64,000 nucleotides of DNA, taken from positions 248,001-312,000 of the forward strand of contig NZ_JACVEL010000001.1 of NCBI RefSeq assembly GCF_014518315.1. Direction: 5' to 3'. Origin of the DNA: Taishania pollutisoli. Its GTDB lineage: Bacteria > Bacteroidota > Bacteroidia > Flavobacteriales_D > Crocinitomicaceae. This document shows positions 1-8,251 of this stretch, piece after piece; within the stretch, counting starts at the first letter, position 1, and the number at the start of each line of letters is the position of its first letter. The notes beneath the pieces were generated by a model, which did not search any database, was not told where the DNA came from, and worked only from the letters and a program-made list of their open reading frames with translations. Position numbers and translations under genes: made by a program.

Positions 1-2
1 CG

Positions 3-542
3 ATTCAGATTATTTCCAGCGGACCGGATTCGGATGCTCCGTACATCCTGTATGCGATTGTCAAAGCAATCAGCCTGGCTCAAAAAGAGGTATTGATAAC
101 CACTCCTTATTACATCCCGGATGAAACCCTGCAACAGGCATTGATTCTTACAGCATTGAGTGGAATTGATGTAAAATTACTGGTTCCCCAGGAAGGAGAT
201 TCGGTGATTGTTAACCTGGCTGCACAAGCGTATTTCAGAGACCTGCTGAAAGCAGGAGTTCGAATCTACCGTTACCAGAAAGGATTCATTCATGCAAAAA
301 CCTTTGTGACGGACCGCAAATTAGCTTCCATTGGTACGGCAAACTTAGACTTGCGCAGCTTTGACCTCAATTTTGAAGTTTCCGCTATGATCTACGATGA
401 GCAAAAGGCACATGCACTGGCAGAAGTCTTTTATGAGGATTTAAAGCATTCCCGGGAGCTCCATTATTCCGACTGGGTAAAAAGACCGAAGTATAAAAAA
501 ATCACCGAACGGCTGATTCGTTTATTTTCACCGTTTTTGTAA
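3..542 (+). CDS. cls: Cardiolipin synthase / phospholipase D-family protein, C-terminal part
   Basis: The window opens inside this gene; the frame is open from base 3 and only the last 179 residues are visible. The second HKD motif is complete (HAK, then Asp six residues on, then GTANLD), followed by the family's usual SFDLNFE segment. Cardiolipin synthases condense two phosphatidylglycerols, or PG with another phospholipid, at the inner membrane. The tail is short and basic (KRPKYKK), also typical. The first HKD motif and the N-terminal membrane helices lie upstream and cannot be checked, so another PLD-family phosphatidyltransferase remains possible. No intrinsic terminator is obvious before the next gene. 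Confidence 0.85.
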   Translation: MQIISSGPDSDAPYILYAIVKAISLAQKEVLITTPYYIPDETLQQALILTALSGIDVKLLVPQEGDSVIVNLAAQAYFRDLLKAGVRIYRYQKGFIHAKTFVTDRKLASIGTANLDLRSFDLNFEVSAMIYDEQKAHALAEVFYEDLKHSRELHYSDWVKRPKYKKITERLIRLFSPFL

Positions 543-666
543 AAACAACTATTTTATCGTACATTTAATTCTCTGTTTACAAGAATCCGGAGCAACAAAG
601 TGCATACGAAGGAAACGTGAAACAGAAGAGGAAAAAACCAATGAAATGACCGATAAATTAAGTCTC

Positions 667-1299
667 ATGAAACGAATCAATATCTTATCGTTTGCAAGTA
701 TGCTGGTAGTGTTAATAATTGGTTGTGGCAATACGTCTTACAATCAATCAAAAACAGAAATGGAAAAAACGGACATTTCAGGAACAGACACAACGAAACA
801 AGTCATCTATTTTGCAGGTGGTTGTTTTTGGGGAACGGAACATTTTTTCAAGCAAGTTAAAGGAGTAACGGGAACAGAAGTTGGTTATGCCAACGGACAT
901 ACAAAAAACCCCACGTACCAGGATGTGGTGTATAAAAACACCGGCTTTGCGGAAACTGTGAAAGTCACCTATGATCCGGAGCAGGTTCAACTAAACCTGT
1001 TACTGGAACTGTTCTTTAAAACCATTGATCCCACCAGTATCAACCGACAGGGAAATGACGTCGGTACACAGTACAGAAGTGGCGTCTATTATACTTCCGA
1101 AGATCAGTTACCTGCCATCCAGGAAATGATGCGTGAAGTAGCAAAAAACTATGATCAGCCGCTTGCGGTGGAAGTGAAACCTCTTCAAAATTTCTATACT
1201 GCAGAAGAATATCATCAAAATTACCTGGATAAAAATCCGGGAGGTTACTGTCACATCAATCCTGCTTTGTTCGAAACAGCGAAAAAAGCGAATCGTTGA
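667..1299 (+). CDS. msrA: Peptide methionine sulfoxide reductase MsrA, lipoprotein form
   Basis: Reduces methionine-S-sulfoxide in proteins. The catalytic motif GGCFWG places the active cysteine near residue 53, and the family segments GYANGHTKNPTYQDV, HQNYL and YCHINP follow. The start at 667 (MKRINIL) is preferred over an in-frame ATG at 646 because it gives a clean lipoprotein signal peptide: a hydrophobic stretch, then LIIGC as lipobox, with Cys20 as the lipidated residue. The enzyme is therefore probably envelope-anchored, repairing oxidised periplasmic or surface proteins, whereas most MsrA are cytosolic. No MsrB domain is fused. Monocistronic in appearance. Confidence 0.9.
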   Translation: MKRINILSFASMLVVLIIGCGNTSYNQSKTEMEKTDISGTDTTKQVIYFAGGCFWGTEHFFKQVKGVTGTEVGYANGHTKNPTYQDVVYKNTGFAETVKVTYDPEQVQLNLLLELFFKTIDPTSINRQGNDVGTQYRSGVYYTSEDQLPAIQEMMREVAKNYDQPLAVEVKPLQNFYTAEEYHQNYLDKNPGGYCHINPALFETAKKANR

Positions 1300-1398
1300 A
1301 GAAATGTTTTTTATATGATTTGTTCTAAAGTCAGGTGATGAACTATAAAGTAAGTCGAATTACGCAAATAGTTGATTTTTAATAGCTTTTATGTAGTG

Positions 1399-2079
1399 TC
1401 ATGCATTTTTCAATCCCAGATCAACGGATTCGGCATCAATCAGGTCGTTTTGAATGGCATATAATACCAACCCGACAACGCTTTTTGTTCCGGTTTTAGA
1501 AAACAACGCATTTTTATATCCTTCTACCGTTTTTGGTGAAATGTACAATTTTTCTGCAATTTCTTTTGCAGTCAACTGATTCGCCAATAAATAAATCACA
1601 TCAATATCCCGCTCAGTGATGTCCAACGGTTGTTTGGAAGCATTCAGCCGCTCCCCGGAAAATGCCGTTTTCAGGAAATGAAACTGTTCCTGGCTGATGT
1701 AATGTCCCTTTTCAATCACTTCTTCGATGACCGAGAGCAACTCATCCGGTTTAATCGTTTTCGACAGATAGGCCGCCACCCCGGACTTGATCATATACCC
1801 CATCAGGTATTCATTGTAATGAGAAGTGAGTATAATAACCGGAATCCCGATTGCTTTTTCGTGTAACTCCTTCAGCAGCACCTCCGCGTTCATTCCTCCC
1901 AGTTTAAAATCCATTACAATTGCATCTGCCCCCTGCCACGCATGTTCAATCGAATCCAGAAAAACAGTACCGTCATTATAGGTGTCAATCTTTTTAAATT
2001 TCCCGGAAGACTGTAAGAAGTACGTTACCAGTGCTGAAATTAAGTCATCGTCTTCAACCAGTGTAATGCTATATCCCAT
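1399..2079 (-). CDS. NarL/FixJ-type response regulator
   Basis: An N-terminal receiver domain (about residues 3-120) carries the acidic pocket EDDD at 9-12, the phosphoacceptor Asp57 in VMDFKLGG, a conserved Thr in ILTSH and the Lys in SKTIKP. A C-terminal LuxR-type helix-turn-helix (about residues 150-215) contains the typical TAKEIAEKLYISPKTVEGYKNALFSKTG. It should dimerise and bind DNA when phosphorylated. No histidine kinase is adjacent, so it is an orphan regulator with an unknown target. It stands alone between convergently and divergently placed genes. Confidence 0.88.
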   Translation of the reverse strand: MGYSITLVEDDDLISALVTYFLQSSGKFKKIDTYNDGTVFLDSIEHAWQGADAIVMDFKLGGMNAEVLLKELHEKAIGIPVIILTSHYNEYLMGYMIKSGVAAYLSKTIKPDELLSVIEEVIEKGHYISQEQFHFLKTAFSGERLNASKQPLDITERDIDVIYLLANQLTAKEIAEKLYISPKTVEGYKNALFSKTGTKSVVGLVLYAIQNDLIDAESVDLGLKNA

Positions 2080-2395
2080 GATTCCAAGTTATTTTTCATC
2101 TGTATCAGAAAGCCTCTCAAATAGTGATGCATAACAATGTTTTTACAATTGTAAGGGTAATAGTATGAGACGACCTCTCCTCTAAAGATATAAAAACGAA
2201 TGCAATAAACAGCGAATAAAAACCTGAAAACAATGCGATTCAAGTCATTTTCAGGTAATTTCCCTTAGTCAAAAACAGTAAAAACACCCTACCGGAAACA
2301 CCCGGAATCGTTTATGTTTGTTTGAAAGATTCATCTCTTTCTGGGGATGGTTCTTTTGTAAACTACAAGTATTAACTCTACTAAAACTACGTGTT
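2080..2395. promoter_or_regulatory. Divergent intergenic region with a candidate promoter
   Basis: This stretch of about 315 bases separates the response regulator from the lipoprotein gene. TATGTTTG at 2313-2320 on the plus strand fits the Bacteroidota -7 consensus TAnnTTTG and lies about 75 bases before the lipoprotein start. No convincing -33 TTTG stands at the usual distance, so the call is tentative. I see no RNA gene or repeat here. Confidence 0.35.
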
Positions 2396-3766
2396 ATGAA
2401 TAGCTGTTTAAAACTACTTATCGTATCTGTTCTTCTGTTGGCAATGTATGCATGTTCAACACCGGAAGAGCCCTCTGTTTCTGTTGTGGAACCAATCGCG
2501 TTTAAAAGTCACAGTGATTCTGTTCCCAAACACCATGGCAAATTATTTGAGATCAATTGCGCCTACCCGAAAGAACTTCCGCATTCCGTTTTTAAATTGA
2601 GTGAAGCATTCCAAAGTCCGTTAAACAAGGACAATGCAGCAGCATACATCCAGGAGCTGAAACAACACGTAACACCTGCATTGGAAAAATTTATTCTTGA
2701 TAATGCCAACTGGAACGCCAAAAAGGAAGGGTGGTTTCACGAACCATGGATCGGAGATACCAGGGATCCTATTTTAGGATGCTACAATGGGAACAATAAC
2801 CAAAAAGGAACTTTTAAAAATGTAAACGAAAATCAGCTGGGTTATGTACTTGTGCTGTACGATTCCCTGGCAGCATTTACCCTTGGTGAAATCTTTGGAA
2901 CCGATGGTATGGTTCCGTTGACCAAAGATAGAAAAGTTGACCTGGAGAAAGAAAAAGGGCAGTTCAAAGAAGGCGCTGTGATTCTGAAATTAGCCTTTTC
3001 CAATGTGAATCAGGATAAATGGAGCGACATGGAAGGCGCACGGGAATTCCAGATTTACAACAACAATCCGTCTGACACTGTTTACAAATACCACACCGTC
3101 AGCTTATTTCAAATTGATATGATTGTGAAAGATTCGAAGAACTCCCCGACCACCGGTTGGATGTTCTCCACACTGGTTTATGATAAGTCCGTCAAGTCAA
3201 AAAACATCCTGGATAAATTTGTACCGTTGGGAGGAATGTGGGGGAATGACCCGGAAGTCAATACAGCTGTCAGCGAAGTATATTACGACCAAAATCCATT
3301 ACTTCAGGAAACGTGGATCAACAATTCAGCTCCTTATTACAGCCGGGAAACCCTGGGCTGGGGAGGTCGGTTGAGCGGTCCGAATGATGGAGCTGTCGCA
3401 TTGAATGGTATTGTCAACGGAAAAACCTATGAACGCCTTCAGATGACTTCCTGTATGAGTTGTCACCTACCTGCTCAACAAAAATTTGCGTCCTTTTTGC
3501 TCCCGGCCAAAGACATCACAAAAAATATTTTTTATTCAAATAACGATCCTGAATGGAAGCGTTACTTCAGAGATTTAAAAGGAACTGAAAGTTTTGATCC
3601 GGGAGAATATTCGTTTGACTACGACATGGCCATAGCATTCAAATCCATGAAAGCATACCTGCAATACCTGGATAGCACAGCTACGCAAAACAAACAACGC
3701 TACATGACGACTGACAAACAAGATAATTATAAACTGTTTGAAGAGTACCGGAAAATTAAGGAATAA
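2396..3766 (+). CDS. Lipoprotein with a CxxCH heme-type motif, function unknown
   Basis: A 456-residue protein. The start at 2396 is chosen because it begins MNSCLKLL, followed by a hydrophobic core and the lipobox MYAC; the frame is open further upstream but without a signal. The mature protein has no family I recognise. Near residue 350 it has TSCMSCHLPAQQKF, a C-M-S-C-H pattern that would bind c-type heme covalently if heme ligation machinery acts on it. A possible distal ligand cannot be assigned by eye. The surrounding sequence is rich in Trp, Tyr and Asn. It could be a cell-envelope redox protein, but a single chance CxxCH cannot be excluded. A bidirectional terminator follows. Confidence 0.6.
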   Translation: MNSCLKLLIVSVLLLAMYACSTPEEPSVSVVEPIAFKSHSDSVPKHHGKLFEINCAYPKELPHSVFKLSEAFQSPLNKDNAAAYIQELKQHVTPALEKFILDNANWNAKKEGWFHEPWIGDTRDPILGCYNGNNNQKGTFKNVNENQLGYVLVLYDSLAAFTLGEIFGTDGMVPLTKDRKVDLEKEKGQFKEGAVILKLAFSNVNQDKWSDMEGAREFQIYNNNPSDTVYKYHTVSLFQIDMIVKDSKNSPTTGWMFSTLVYDKSVKSKNILDKFVPLGGMWGNDPEVNTAVSEVYYDQNPLLQETWINNSAPYYSRETLGWGGRLSGPNDGAVALNGIVNGKTYERLQMTSCMSCHLPAQQKFASFLLPAKDITKNIFYSNNDPEWKRYFRDLKGTESFDPGEYSFDYDMAIAFKSMKAYLQYLDSTATQNKQRYMTTDKQDNYKLFEEYRKIKE

Positions 3767-3788
3767 TAGAAATAAATCAACAGCGATA

Positions 3789-3819
3789 AAAACGGCGGAT
3801 TGTAATAATCCGCCGTTTT
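3789..3819. terminator. Bidirectional intrinsic terminator
   Basis: A perfect 13-bp stem (AAAACGGCGGATT at 3789-3801 with its complement at 3807-3819) and a 5-base loop, flanked by A and T runs. It sits between two convergent genes and can serve both. Confidence 0.88.
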
Positions 3820-3822
3820 CGT

Positions 3823-4269
3823 TTATTTCCACCAATGGTAATAATTGTGTGCCCCGTCGTATTCAAATCCGCATCGGGGATATAATTGATTCCCGATGTC
3901 GTTTGTTTTTTCGGTTTCAAGCATCAATCCGCATGCCCCGGTTTCTTCGCACCATTGTTTACTGCGGTCAATCAAAGCAACTGAAAGTCCTCTTCCCCGG
4001 TAGTCCGGGTGAACAAATAAATCACTCAGTAACCATTGCTTTTGAAGTTTGGTGTAATGAAACAATTTGTACAATTGGACAAATCCAACCGCTTTTCCAT
4101 CAACAAACACCAGGAAAATATCCGATTCACTGTTGAGCATTCGCTCCCGGATAAATGCTTTTCCTCTTGCCAGGTCAGATTCCTGACGGTAAAAAATACG
4201 GTACTGATTAAATAATTCGGCTGTCGCCTCCAGGTCCTCCAGACTGGCTTTTTTGATTCTATAATTCAT
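3823..4269 (-). CDS. GNAT-family N-acetyltransferase
   Basis: A 148-residue single-domain acetyltransferase. The acetyl-CoA binding signature is visible as LFVHPDYRGRGLSVALI (about residues 88-104), followed by a C-terminal NQLYPRCGFEYDG strand-helix segment typical of GNAT proteins. The substrate cannot be predicted; these enzymes acetylate small amines, antibiotics or protein N-termini. It ends against the shared terminator at 3789-3819. No operon partner is evident, as the upstream gene has its own terminator. Confidence 0.85.
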   Translation of the reverse strand: MNYRIKKASLEDLEATAELFNQYRIFYRQESDLARGKAFIRERMLNSESDIFLVFVDGKAVGFVQLYKLFHYTKLQKQWLLSDLFVHPDYRGRGLSVALIDRSKQWCEETGACGLMLETEKTNDIGNQLYPRCGFEYDGAHNYYHWWK

Positions 4270-4304
4270 TGTTGAGTAAAATTGATTAAAGTATGGGTTA
4301 AAAG

Positions 4305-4326
4305 GCCCGGAAGATTATTTCCGGGC
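4305..4326 (-). terminator. Intrinsic terminator of the small thioredoxin-fold gene
   Basis: An 8-bp stem (GCCCGGAA at 4305-4312 with TTCCGGGC at 4319-4326) and a 6-base loop. Read on the minus strand it is followed by CCTTTTA, as expected downstream of the gene ending at 4333. Confidence 0.7.
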
Positions 4327-4332
4327 ACTTCT

Positions 4333-4563
4333 TTACTTCAGGTCTTCAATAGAAGCTCCAAAGTTAATGTGGAGCACATTTCCATTGGGCAGTACCAATG
4401 CCGGAACGGATTTCACTCCTGCTTGTTCGGCTTGTGAAACCTGCGCTTTTTCGTTCCCCAAATGAACAATTTCTACTTGCGCTGCAGGAATGAGGTTTAA
4501 CAAATCCTGCTCCGCGCTCACGCATACAGGACATCCTGCATGATAAAAAACAGCTTTTGACAT
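4333..4563 (-). CDS. Small thioredoxin/glutaredoxin-fold protein with a CPVC motif
   Basis: A 76-residue protein with an N-terminal redox motif, YHAGCPVCVSAEQ, and the cis-Pro segment VKSVPALVLPNG, the two hallmarks of the thioredoxin/glutaredoxin fold. CPVC rather than CGPC or CPYC suggests a glutaredoxin-like or unusual thiol-transfer role. The start MSKAVFY at 4563 is preferred to an ATG nine bases upstream because it abuts the first beta strand. It has no signal peptide and is probably cytosolic. It may be read alone. Confidence 0.75.
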   Translation of the reverse strand: MSKAVFYHAGCPVCVSAEQDLLNLIPAAQVEIVHLGNEKAQVSQAEQAGVKSVPALVLPNGNVLHINFGASIEDLK

Positions 4564-4634
4564 ACGTAACATTTTAATGAATTAATTGTAGTATAAAACT
4601 ACCGGTTCTATTGGTGCGGATACTGGTACAGTTT

Positions 4635-5546
4635 TCAGATAAACAGGTGATCCAGGTGTGACTTCTCCGGTATGCGCAGCAGAATATGCTTCAATTCTTC
4701 GGTTTCACCTTCCGTCAATGGTTTCAACGGACTGCGTAGTGTTCCTCCGTCTTCACCCAATAAATGAAGTCCTGCTTTCACAGCTCTTGGTAATCCCTTC
4801 GCTACAATAAATTTCAATAAGTCTACCTGTTGGTAAAAGAGTGACTGCGCCGTTTCCAGATCATTTTGCTGAATTGCATTGTACAAAGCAATATTGAGTT
4901 CGGGAATCAGATTGGGGGCTGCTGTACACCATCCCGTAGCTCCTGCAGAAAAAGCAGCGAGAGCCAATGGGTTTGATCCGTTGTAAAACGCAACACCCTC
5001 CCCCAATTCTTTTCTCAGGTGGTGCATCCGTTGAATATCTCCCGTACTTTCTTTGATCATCGTAACATTCGGAATCTCCAATAATCGCTTCAATAAAGCG
5101 GGAGACATATCCACTCCGCTCGTCGCAGGGTTGTTATATGCCATAATCGGAATGGAGATTTTTGAAGCTACCGCATCGTAGTGATCTACGATCTCATCAT
5201 CTGTCAGTTTCCAGTAACTCATAGGAATGATCATCACTGCCGTTGCTCCGGATTTTTCCGCAAACCGGGCATGATAAATGGTTTTTTCCGTTGTGAGGTT
5301 AGACACTCCTACCAATGTCGGAACACGGCCGGAAACTTGCTGAATGGTTGCCTCCGTTACCGCTTCTTTTTCTTCGTCAGACAAGTACGGTAACACCCCC
5401 GTGCTTCCCAAAGGTGCGATGGCATGAGAACCGGAAATTACAAGGCGCTCAACCAATCGTTTAAACAATGGAATATTTACCTGCCCGTTATCATCAAACG
5501 GTGTAATCGGGTACGCAATGACACCTTTAAATAAATTATCTTTCAT
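4635..5546 (-). CDS. Dihydrodipicolinate synthase / N-acetylneuraminate lyase family aldolase
   Basis: A 303-residue (beta/alpha)8 class I aldolase. The Schiff-base lysine is Lys165 in MIKESTGD and the catalytic tyrosine is Tyr137 in IMAYNNP. The substrate-binding loop reads APLGSTGVLPYLS, where true DapA usually has GTTGE, so it is probably not the lysine-biosynthetic enzyme but one acting on another 2-oxo acid (inference). It is transcribed behind a cupin gene, and both face a MocR-type regulator across a short promoter region. That suggests an inducible catabolic or amino-acid-related pathway controlled by that regulator. Confidence 0.82.
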   Translation of the reverse strand: MKDNLFKGVIAYPITPFDDNGQVNIPLFKRLVERLVISGSHAIAPLGSTGVLPYLSDEEKEAVTEATIQQVSGRVPTLVGVSNLTTEKTIYHARFAEKSGATAVMIIPMSYWKLTDDEIVDHYDAVASKISIPIMAYNNPATSGVDMSPALLKRLLEIPNVTMIKESTGDIQRMHHLRKELGEGVAFYNGSNPLALAAFSAGATGWCTAAPNLIPELNIALYNAIQQNDLETAQSLFYQQVDLLKFIVAKGLPRAVKAGLHLLGEDGGTLRSPLKPLTEGETEELKHILLRIPEKSHLDHLFI

Positions 5547-5591
5547 TTCTTGTTCATTTTAATATTATACGTTCATTTTTAAGCCCGAAGG

Positions 5592-6095
5592 TTACAGGTC
5601 TCTTCCCTCCTCTTCCCGAAGTGCCACTCCTAAATTTTGCAATTGAGGAGCATTCTCACAGGCAATGTACTTTGCAGGCTCACTGTCACTTAAATTCTGA
5701 TGTTTGTGCCATGCCCACGAAGGAATATAGACAGCATCTCCCGCTTCCCATTCCACGCGTTCATCTTCCACTTCCGTCCACCCTTTCCCATCGATCACAT
5801 ACAACACGGTCTCATAGGTGTGACGGTGACGATTGGTTTGCTGCCCGGGAAGTAATCCTCCAATGGTCATACTGACATTTTTACTGGGTAAATCCACAAA
5901 AAATACAGGATGTTTCCGTTCTGTTGAAAACTGATCATGTACACCGGCTTTTTCTACATGCTTATGGACAAGATGTGACGGTTTCACATATACCGGTCTG
6001 GCGAAAGTCCGGTGAAAATCTTTGGAACTAAACTGTTCCTGCTCTACATGAATCGACTTGCGGATACCGGCCGTGTTTTTTTCTAATTTTGACAT
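5592..6095 (-). CDS. Cupin-domain protein
   Basis: A 167-residue protein with one cupin barrel. The first metal motif is visible as NRHRHTYETVLYVIDGKG and the second around SWAWHKHQN, giving the His/His/Glu plus His ligand set. A basic N-terminal segment of about 60 residues precedes the barrel. Single-domain cupins of this sort are small dioxygenases, isomerases or sugar/acid-binding proteins; the substrate is unknown. It lies 45 bases upstream of the DHDPS-like gene and is divergent from the MocR regulator, so the two are probably one operon. Confidence 0.78.
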   Translation of the reverse strand: MSKLEKNTAGIRKSIHVEQEQFSSKDFHRTFARPVYVKPSHLVHKHVEKAGVHDQFSTERKHPVFFVDLPSKNVSMTIGGLLPGQQTNRHRHTYETVLYVIDGKGWTEVEDERVEWEAGDAVYIPSWAWHKHQNLSDSEPAKYIACENAPQLQNLGVALREEEGRDL

Positions 6096-6150
6096 CGTTC
6101 TGTTTTTTTATACGTTATTGCACTATTGCAAAACAAAAGTAAGCTACCTT

Positions 6151-6194
6151 TGGACCATCAATATGATACAGTTTTGACATAAATAGATAGTCCA
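6151..6194. promoter_or_regulatory. Candidate MocR operator between divergent genes
   Basis: TGGAC at 6151-6155 and its inverse GTCCA at 6190-6194 flank an AT-rich spacer just before the regulator's start codon. MocR/PdxR proteins often bind separated half-sites in the divergent region next to their own gene; whether these two are such sites is inference. Confidence 0.35.
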
Positions 6195-6195
6195 G

Positions 6196-7614
6196 ATGTT
6201 GCGACCGTGGAAATTAGAACTACAGATCAATTACGCATGCGATAAAGCCGTTTACCTGCAAATCGCAGATGCAATTATTACTGACATCCAATCGGGGAGG
6301 CTGCCAAAAGAAACAGCACTTCCGGGCAGCAGAAAGCTTGCCCGGGAACTAAGAGTAAACCGCAACACAGTAGTAGAAGCCCTCAATGTACTACTAAACG
6401 AAGAATGGTTGGTCTCGCGGGAGCGAAAAGGAACGTTTGTTGCTGAAATTCTTCCCGTTTCCGGCAAACAAAAACGTGATTCGTCGGTTGGTGAAACAAC
6501 TGAAATTCCAGGAACCACATTCCGGATTCGTTTTGATGACGGGCATCCCGACAGTAAAATTGCGCCTGTTCAGGAGCTGGCAAGGGCCTACCGGCAAATT
6601 TTTAACCGGAAAGCGAAGTGGCAACTGATGGGATACGGCAGTCAACTGGGAGATGCCGAATTCCGAAAAGCCATTGCACACATGCTCAATCATCAGCGGG
6701 GAATGCAGGTCAATGAACACGCAGTCTGTATCACACGGGGCAGTCAAATGGCCATGTATCTGACAGCTCAGTGTCTGCTTCGCACCGGAGATTTTGTAAT
6801 GGTCGAAAATCCGGGGTATCAACCTGCATGGAAAGCATTCGAACATGCCGGAGCTCAGCTACTTCCCGTACGGGTCGACGCGGAAGGATTAGTGACAGAA
6901 GATGTTATCGGCTACCTGAAGACACATAAAACGATCCGCGCCCTCTACACCACTCCGCATCATCAATATCCGACAACAGTGACATTAAGTCTGCAACGGC
7001 GCATGGAGTTGGTACGGCTATCAAACGAATATGGTTTTATGATCATTGAAGATGATTATGACAATGAGTTTCATTTCGGATACCGCCCGTTATTGCCGTT
7101 GTCAAGTTTTGCGGAGTTGAAACAGTATGTGTATATCGGAACCATGAGTAAAGTGGTCGCCCCGGCATTGCGGATTGGCTACTTCGTAAGCAATGATCTT
7201 ACGTTGATTGAACGGGTTGGTAACCTGCGAAAAATTATCGATGTGCAAGGTGATTCCATTATGGAACAAGCTGTTTTACAATTGGTACAGGACGGAACGA
7301 TCAAACGGCATCTGAAAAAAGCAACGAATTATTACCGGTCCAAACGCGACTTTACCCGAAAATTAGTAGATACATACCTGAAAAACAAAGTAACTTATAC
7401 AATTCCCGAAGGTGGATTGGCCTTCTGGCTCGTTCCCAAAAAGGCAATTGACTGGCAACAAGCCGATGCACTGCTCCGCTCAAAAGGTGTTCTCATCATC
7501 CCTCCCGAGACCTATACACGGGATGCCGTAGTGAAGGGAATGCGGTTAAGTTACGGAGCACTTTCTGAAGAACAGTTGGAAGAAGGAATCCGATTATTGA
7601 AAGAAGTCTTTTGA
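6196..7614 (+). CDS. MocR-family (GntR-aminotransferase fusion) transcriptional regulator
   Basis: A 472-residue fusion. Residues 10-75 form a GntR winged helix (YLQIADAIITDIQSGRLP, then SRKLARELRVNRNTVVEAL). From about residue 110 it becomes a fold-type I aminotransferase-like domain with the PLP lysine at Lys319 in TMSKVVAPALRIGYF and the EDDYDNEF segment. Such proteins sense PLP, or PLP adducts of amino acids, and switch adjacent genes. It is divergent from the cupin/DHDPS-like operon, which it probably controls. The C-terminal REG-like end (GMRLSYGALSEEQLEEGIRLL) is intact. Direct PdxR or GabR equivalence cannot be claimed. Confidence 0.88.
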   Translation: MLRPWKLELQINYACDKAVYLQIADAIITDIQSGRLPKETALPGSRKLARELRVNRNTVVEALNVLLNEEWLVSRERKGTFVAEILPVSGKQKRDSSVGETTEIPGTTFRIRFDDGHPDSKIAPVQELARAYRQIFNRKAKWQLMGYGSQLGDAEFRKAIAHMLNHQRGMQVNEHAVCITRGSQMAMYLTAQCLLRTGDFVMVENPGYQPAWKAFEHAGAQLLPVRVDAEGLVTEDVIGYLKTHKTIRALYTTPHHQYPTTVTLSLQRRMELVRLSNEYGFMIIEDDYDNEFHFGYRPLLPLSSFAELKQYVYIGTMSKVVAPALRIGYFVSNDLTLIERVGNLRKIIDVQGDSIMEQAVLQLVQDGTIKRHLKKATNYYRSKRDFTRKLVDTYLKNKVTYTIPEGGLAFWLVPKKAIDWQQADALLRSKGVLIIPPETYTRDAVVKGMRLSYGALSEEQLEEGIRLLKEVF

Positions 7615-7890
7615 TGTTGTTTTTTCAATTTTTGGTTAAAACATTTAGCCGGCTTATTGCTCAACTCTGTACTCCCGATGAGAACGATTACAGGACTTTG
7701 ACACCAGTATTGGTTCTTTGGGGAAATCAAGACAAGCGGTTATTTTCCCAAACAACAAATGGAGAAATTCCTGCACGTCTTTCCGCAGGCAAAATGGCAA
7801 ACCATTTTTAATGCTAAAACGTATATTCAGGAAGATGCGCCGGAGCAAGCCATCAAATTCATTCGGGTATTTTTACCCTTGAAAGCTTAG
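7615..7890 (+). pseudogene. Alpha/beta-hydrolase relic (C-terminal piece, frameshifted)
   Basis: Around 7705-7745 one frame reads TPVLVLWGNQDKRLF, the typical strand-loop before the acid residue of haloalkane-dehalogenase-like hydrolases. From about 7745 the match continues in another frame as FPKQQMEKFLHVFPQAKW and then YIQEDAPEQAIKFIRVFL to a stop at 7890. The catalytic His expected just before YIQEDAP is replaced (AKT). The rest of the hydrolase is missing. It directly follows the MocR gene and is best read as a decayed remnant. Confidence 0.7.
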
Positions 7891-7925
7891 ATTTTTTTGA
7901 AAAAACGGTCGGATTTTACCTGTTA

Positions 7926-7941
7926 AAACAACAGAATGATT
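7926..7941 (+). repeat. 16-bp direct repeat, copy upstream of the sterol operon
   Basis: AAACAACAGAATGATT recurs exactly at 19294-19309, so the two copies bracket the nine-gene sterol operon. This copy lies in the loop of an imperfect hairpin (CGGATTT ... AAATCCG). Confidence 0.6.
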
Positions 7942-8151
7942 AAATCCGAAAGGAAAAATCCAGCACACAATTTACATCCGGCAATTCAGCCTATTTACTT
8001 TTAAAAACCCATATTAATAACTGATAATCAATGGTTAAAGTGAATTTCATTTTTATACAAAAAACCGTTTTCACCTTTTTATCGTAGGTAAATAACGGTT
8101 TAAAATTGGTTTTAAAACGTTAAAATTTAGACCAGATCTCTAAAATGTACG

Positions 8152-8159
8152 TATGTTTG
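8152..8159 (+). promoter_or_regulatory. Candidate promoter of the sterol operon
   Basis: TATGTTTG matches the Bacteroidota -7 element TAnnTTTG. A TTTAG at 8126-8130 is a weak -33 candidate about 21 bases upstream. Transcription would begin near 8165, giving a leader of under 100 bases. An inverted pair, AACCGTT/AACGGTT, at about 8062-8100 just upstream could be an operator. The region 7891-8251 holds no other gene. Confidence 0.45.
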
Positions 8160-8251
8160 TGTCCTAATTTGTGTTTAAAAACCGAAAAATAATGATTAGA
8201 AGGGTAACATATTACTCCTTTCACGTATCTGAGTTGGTTTATCTTTTACAA

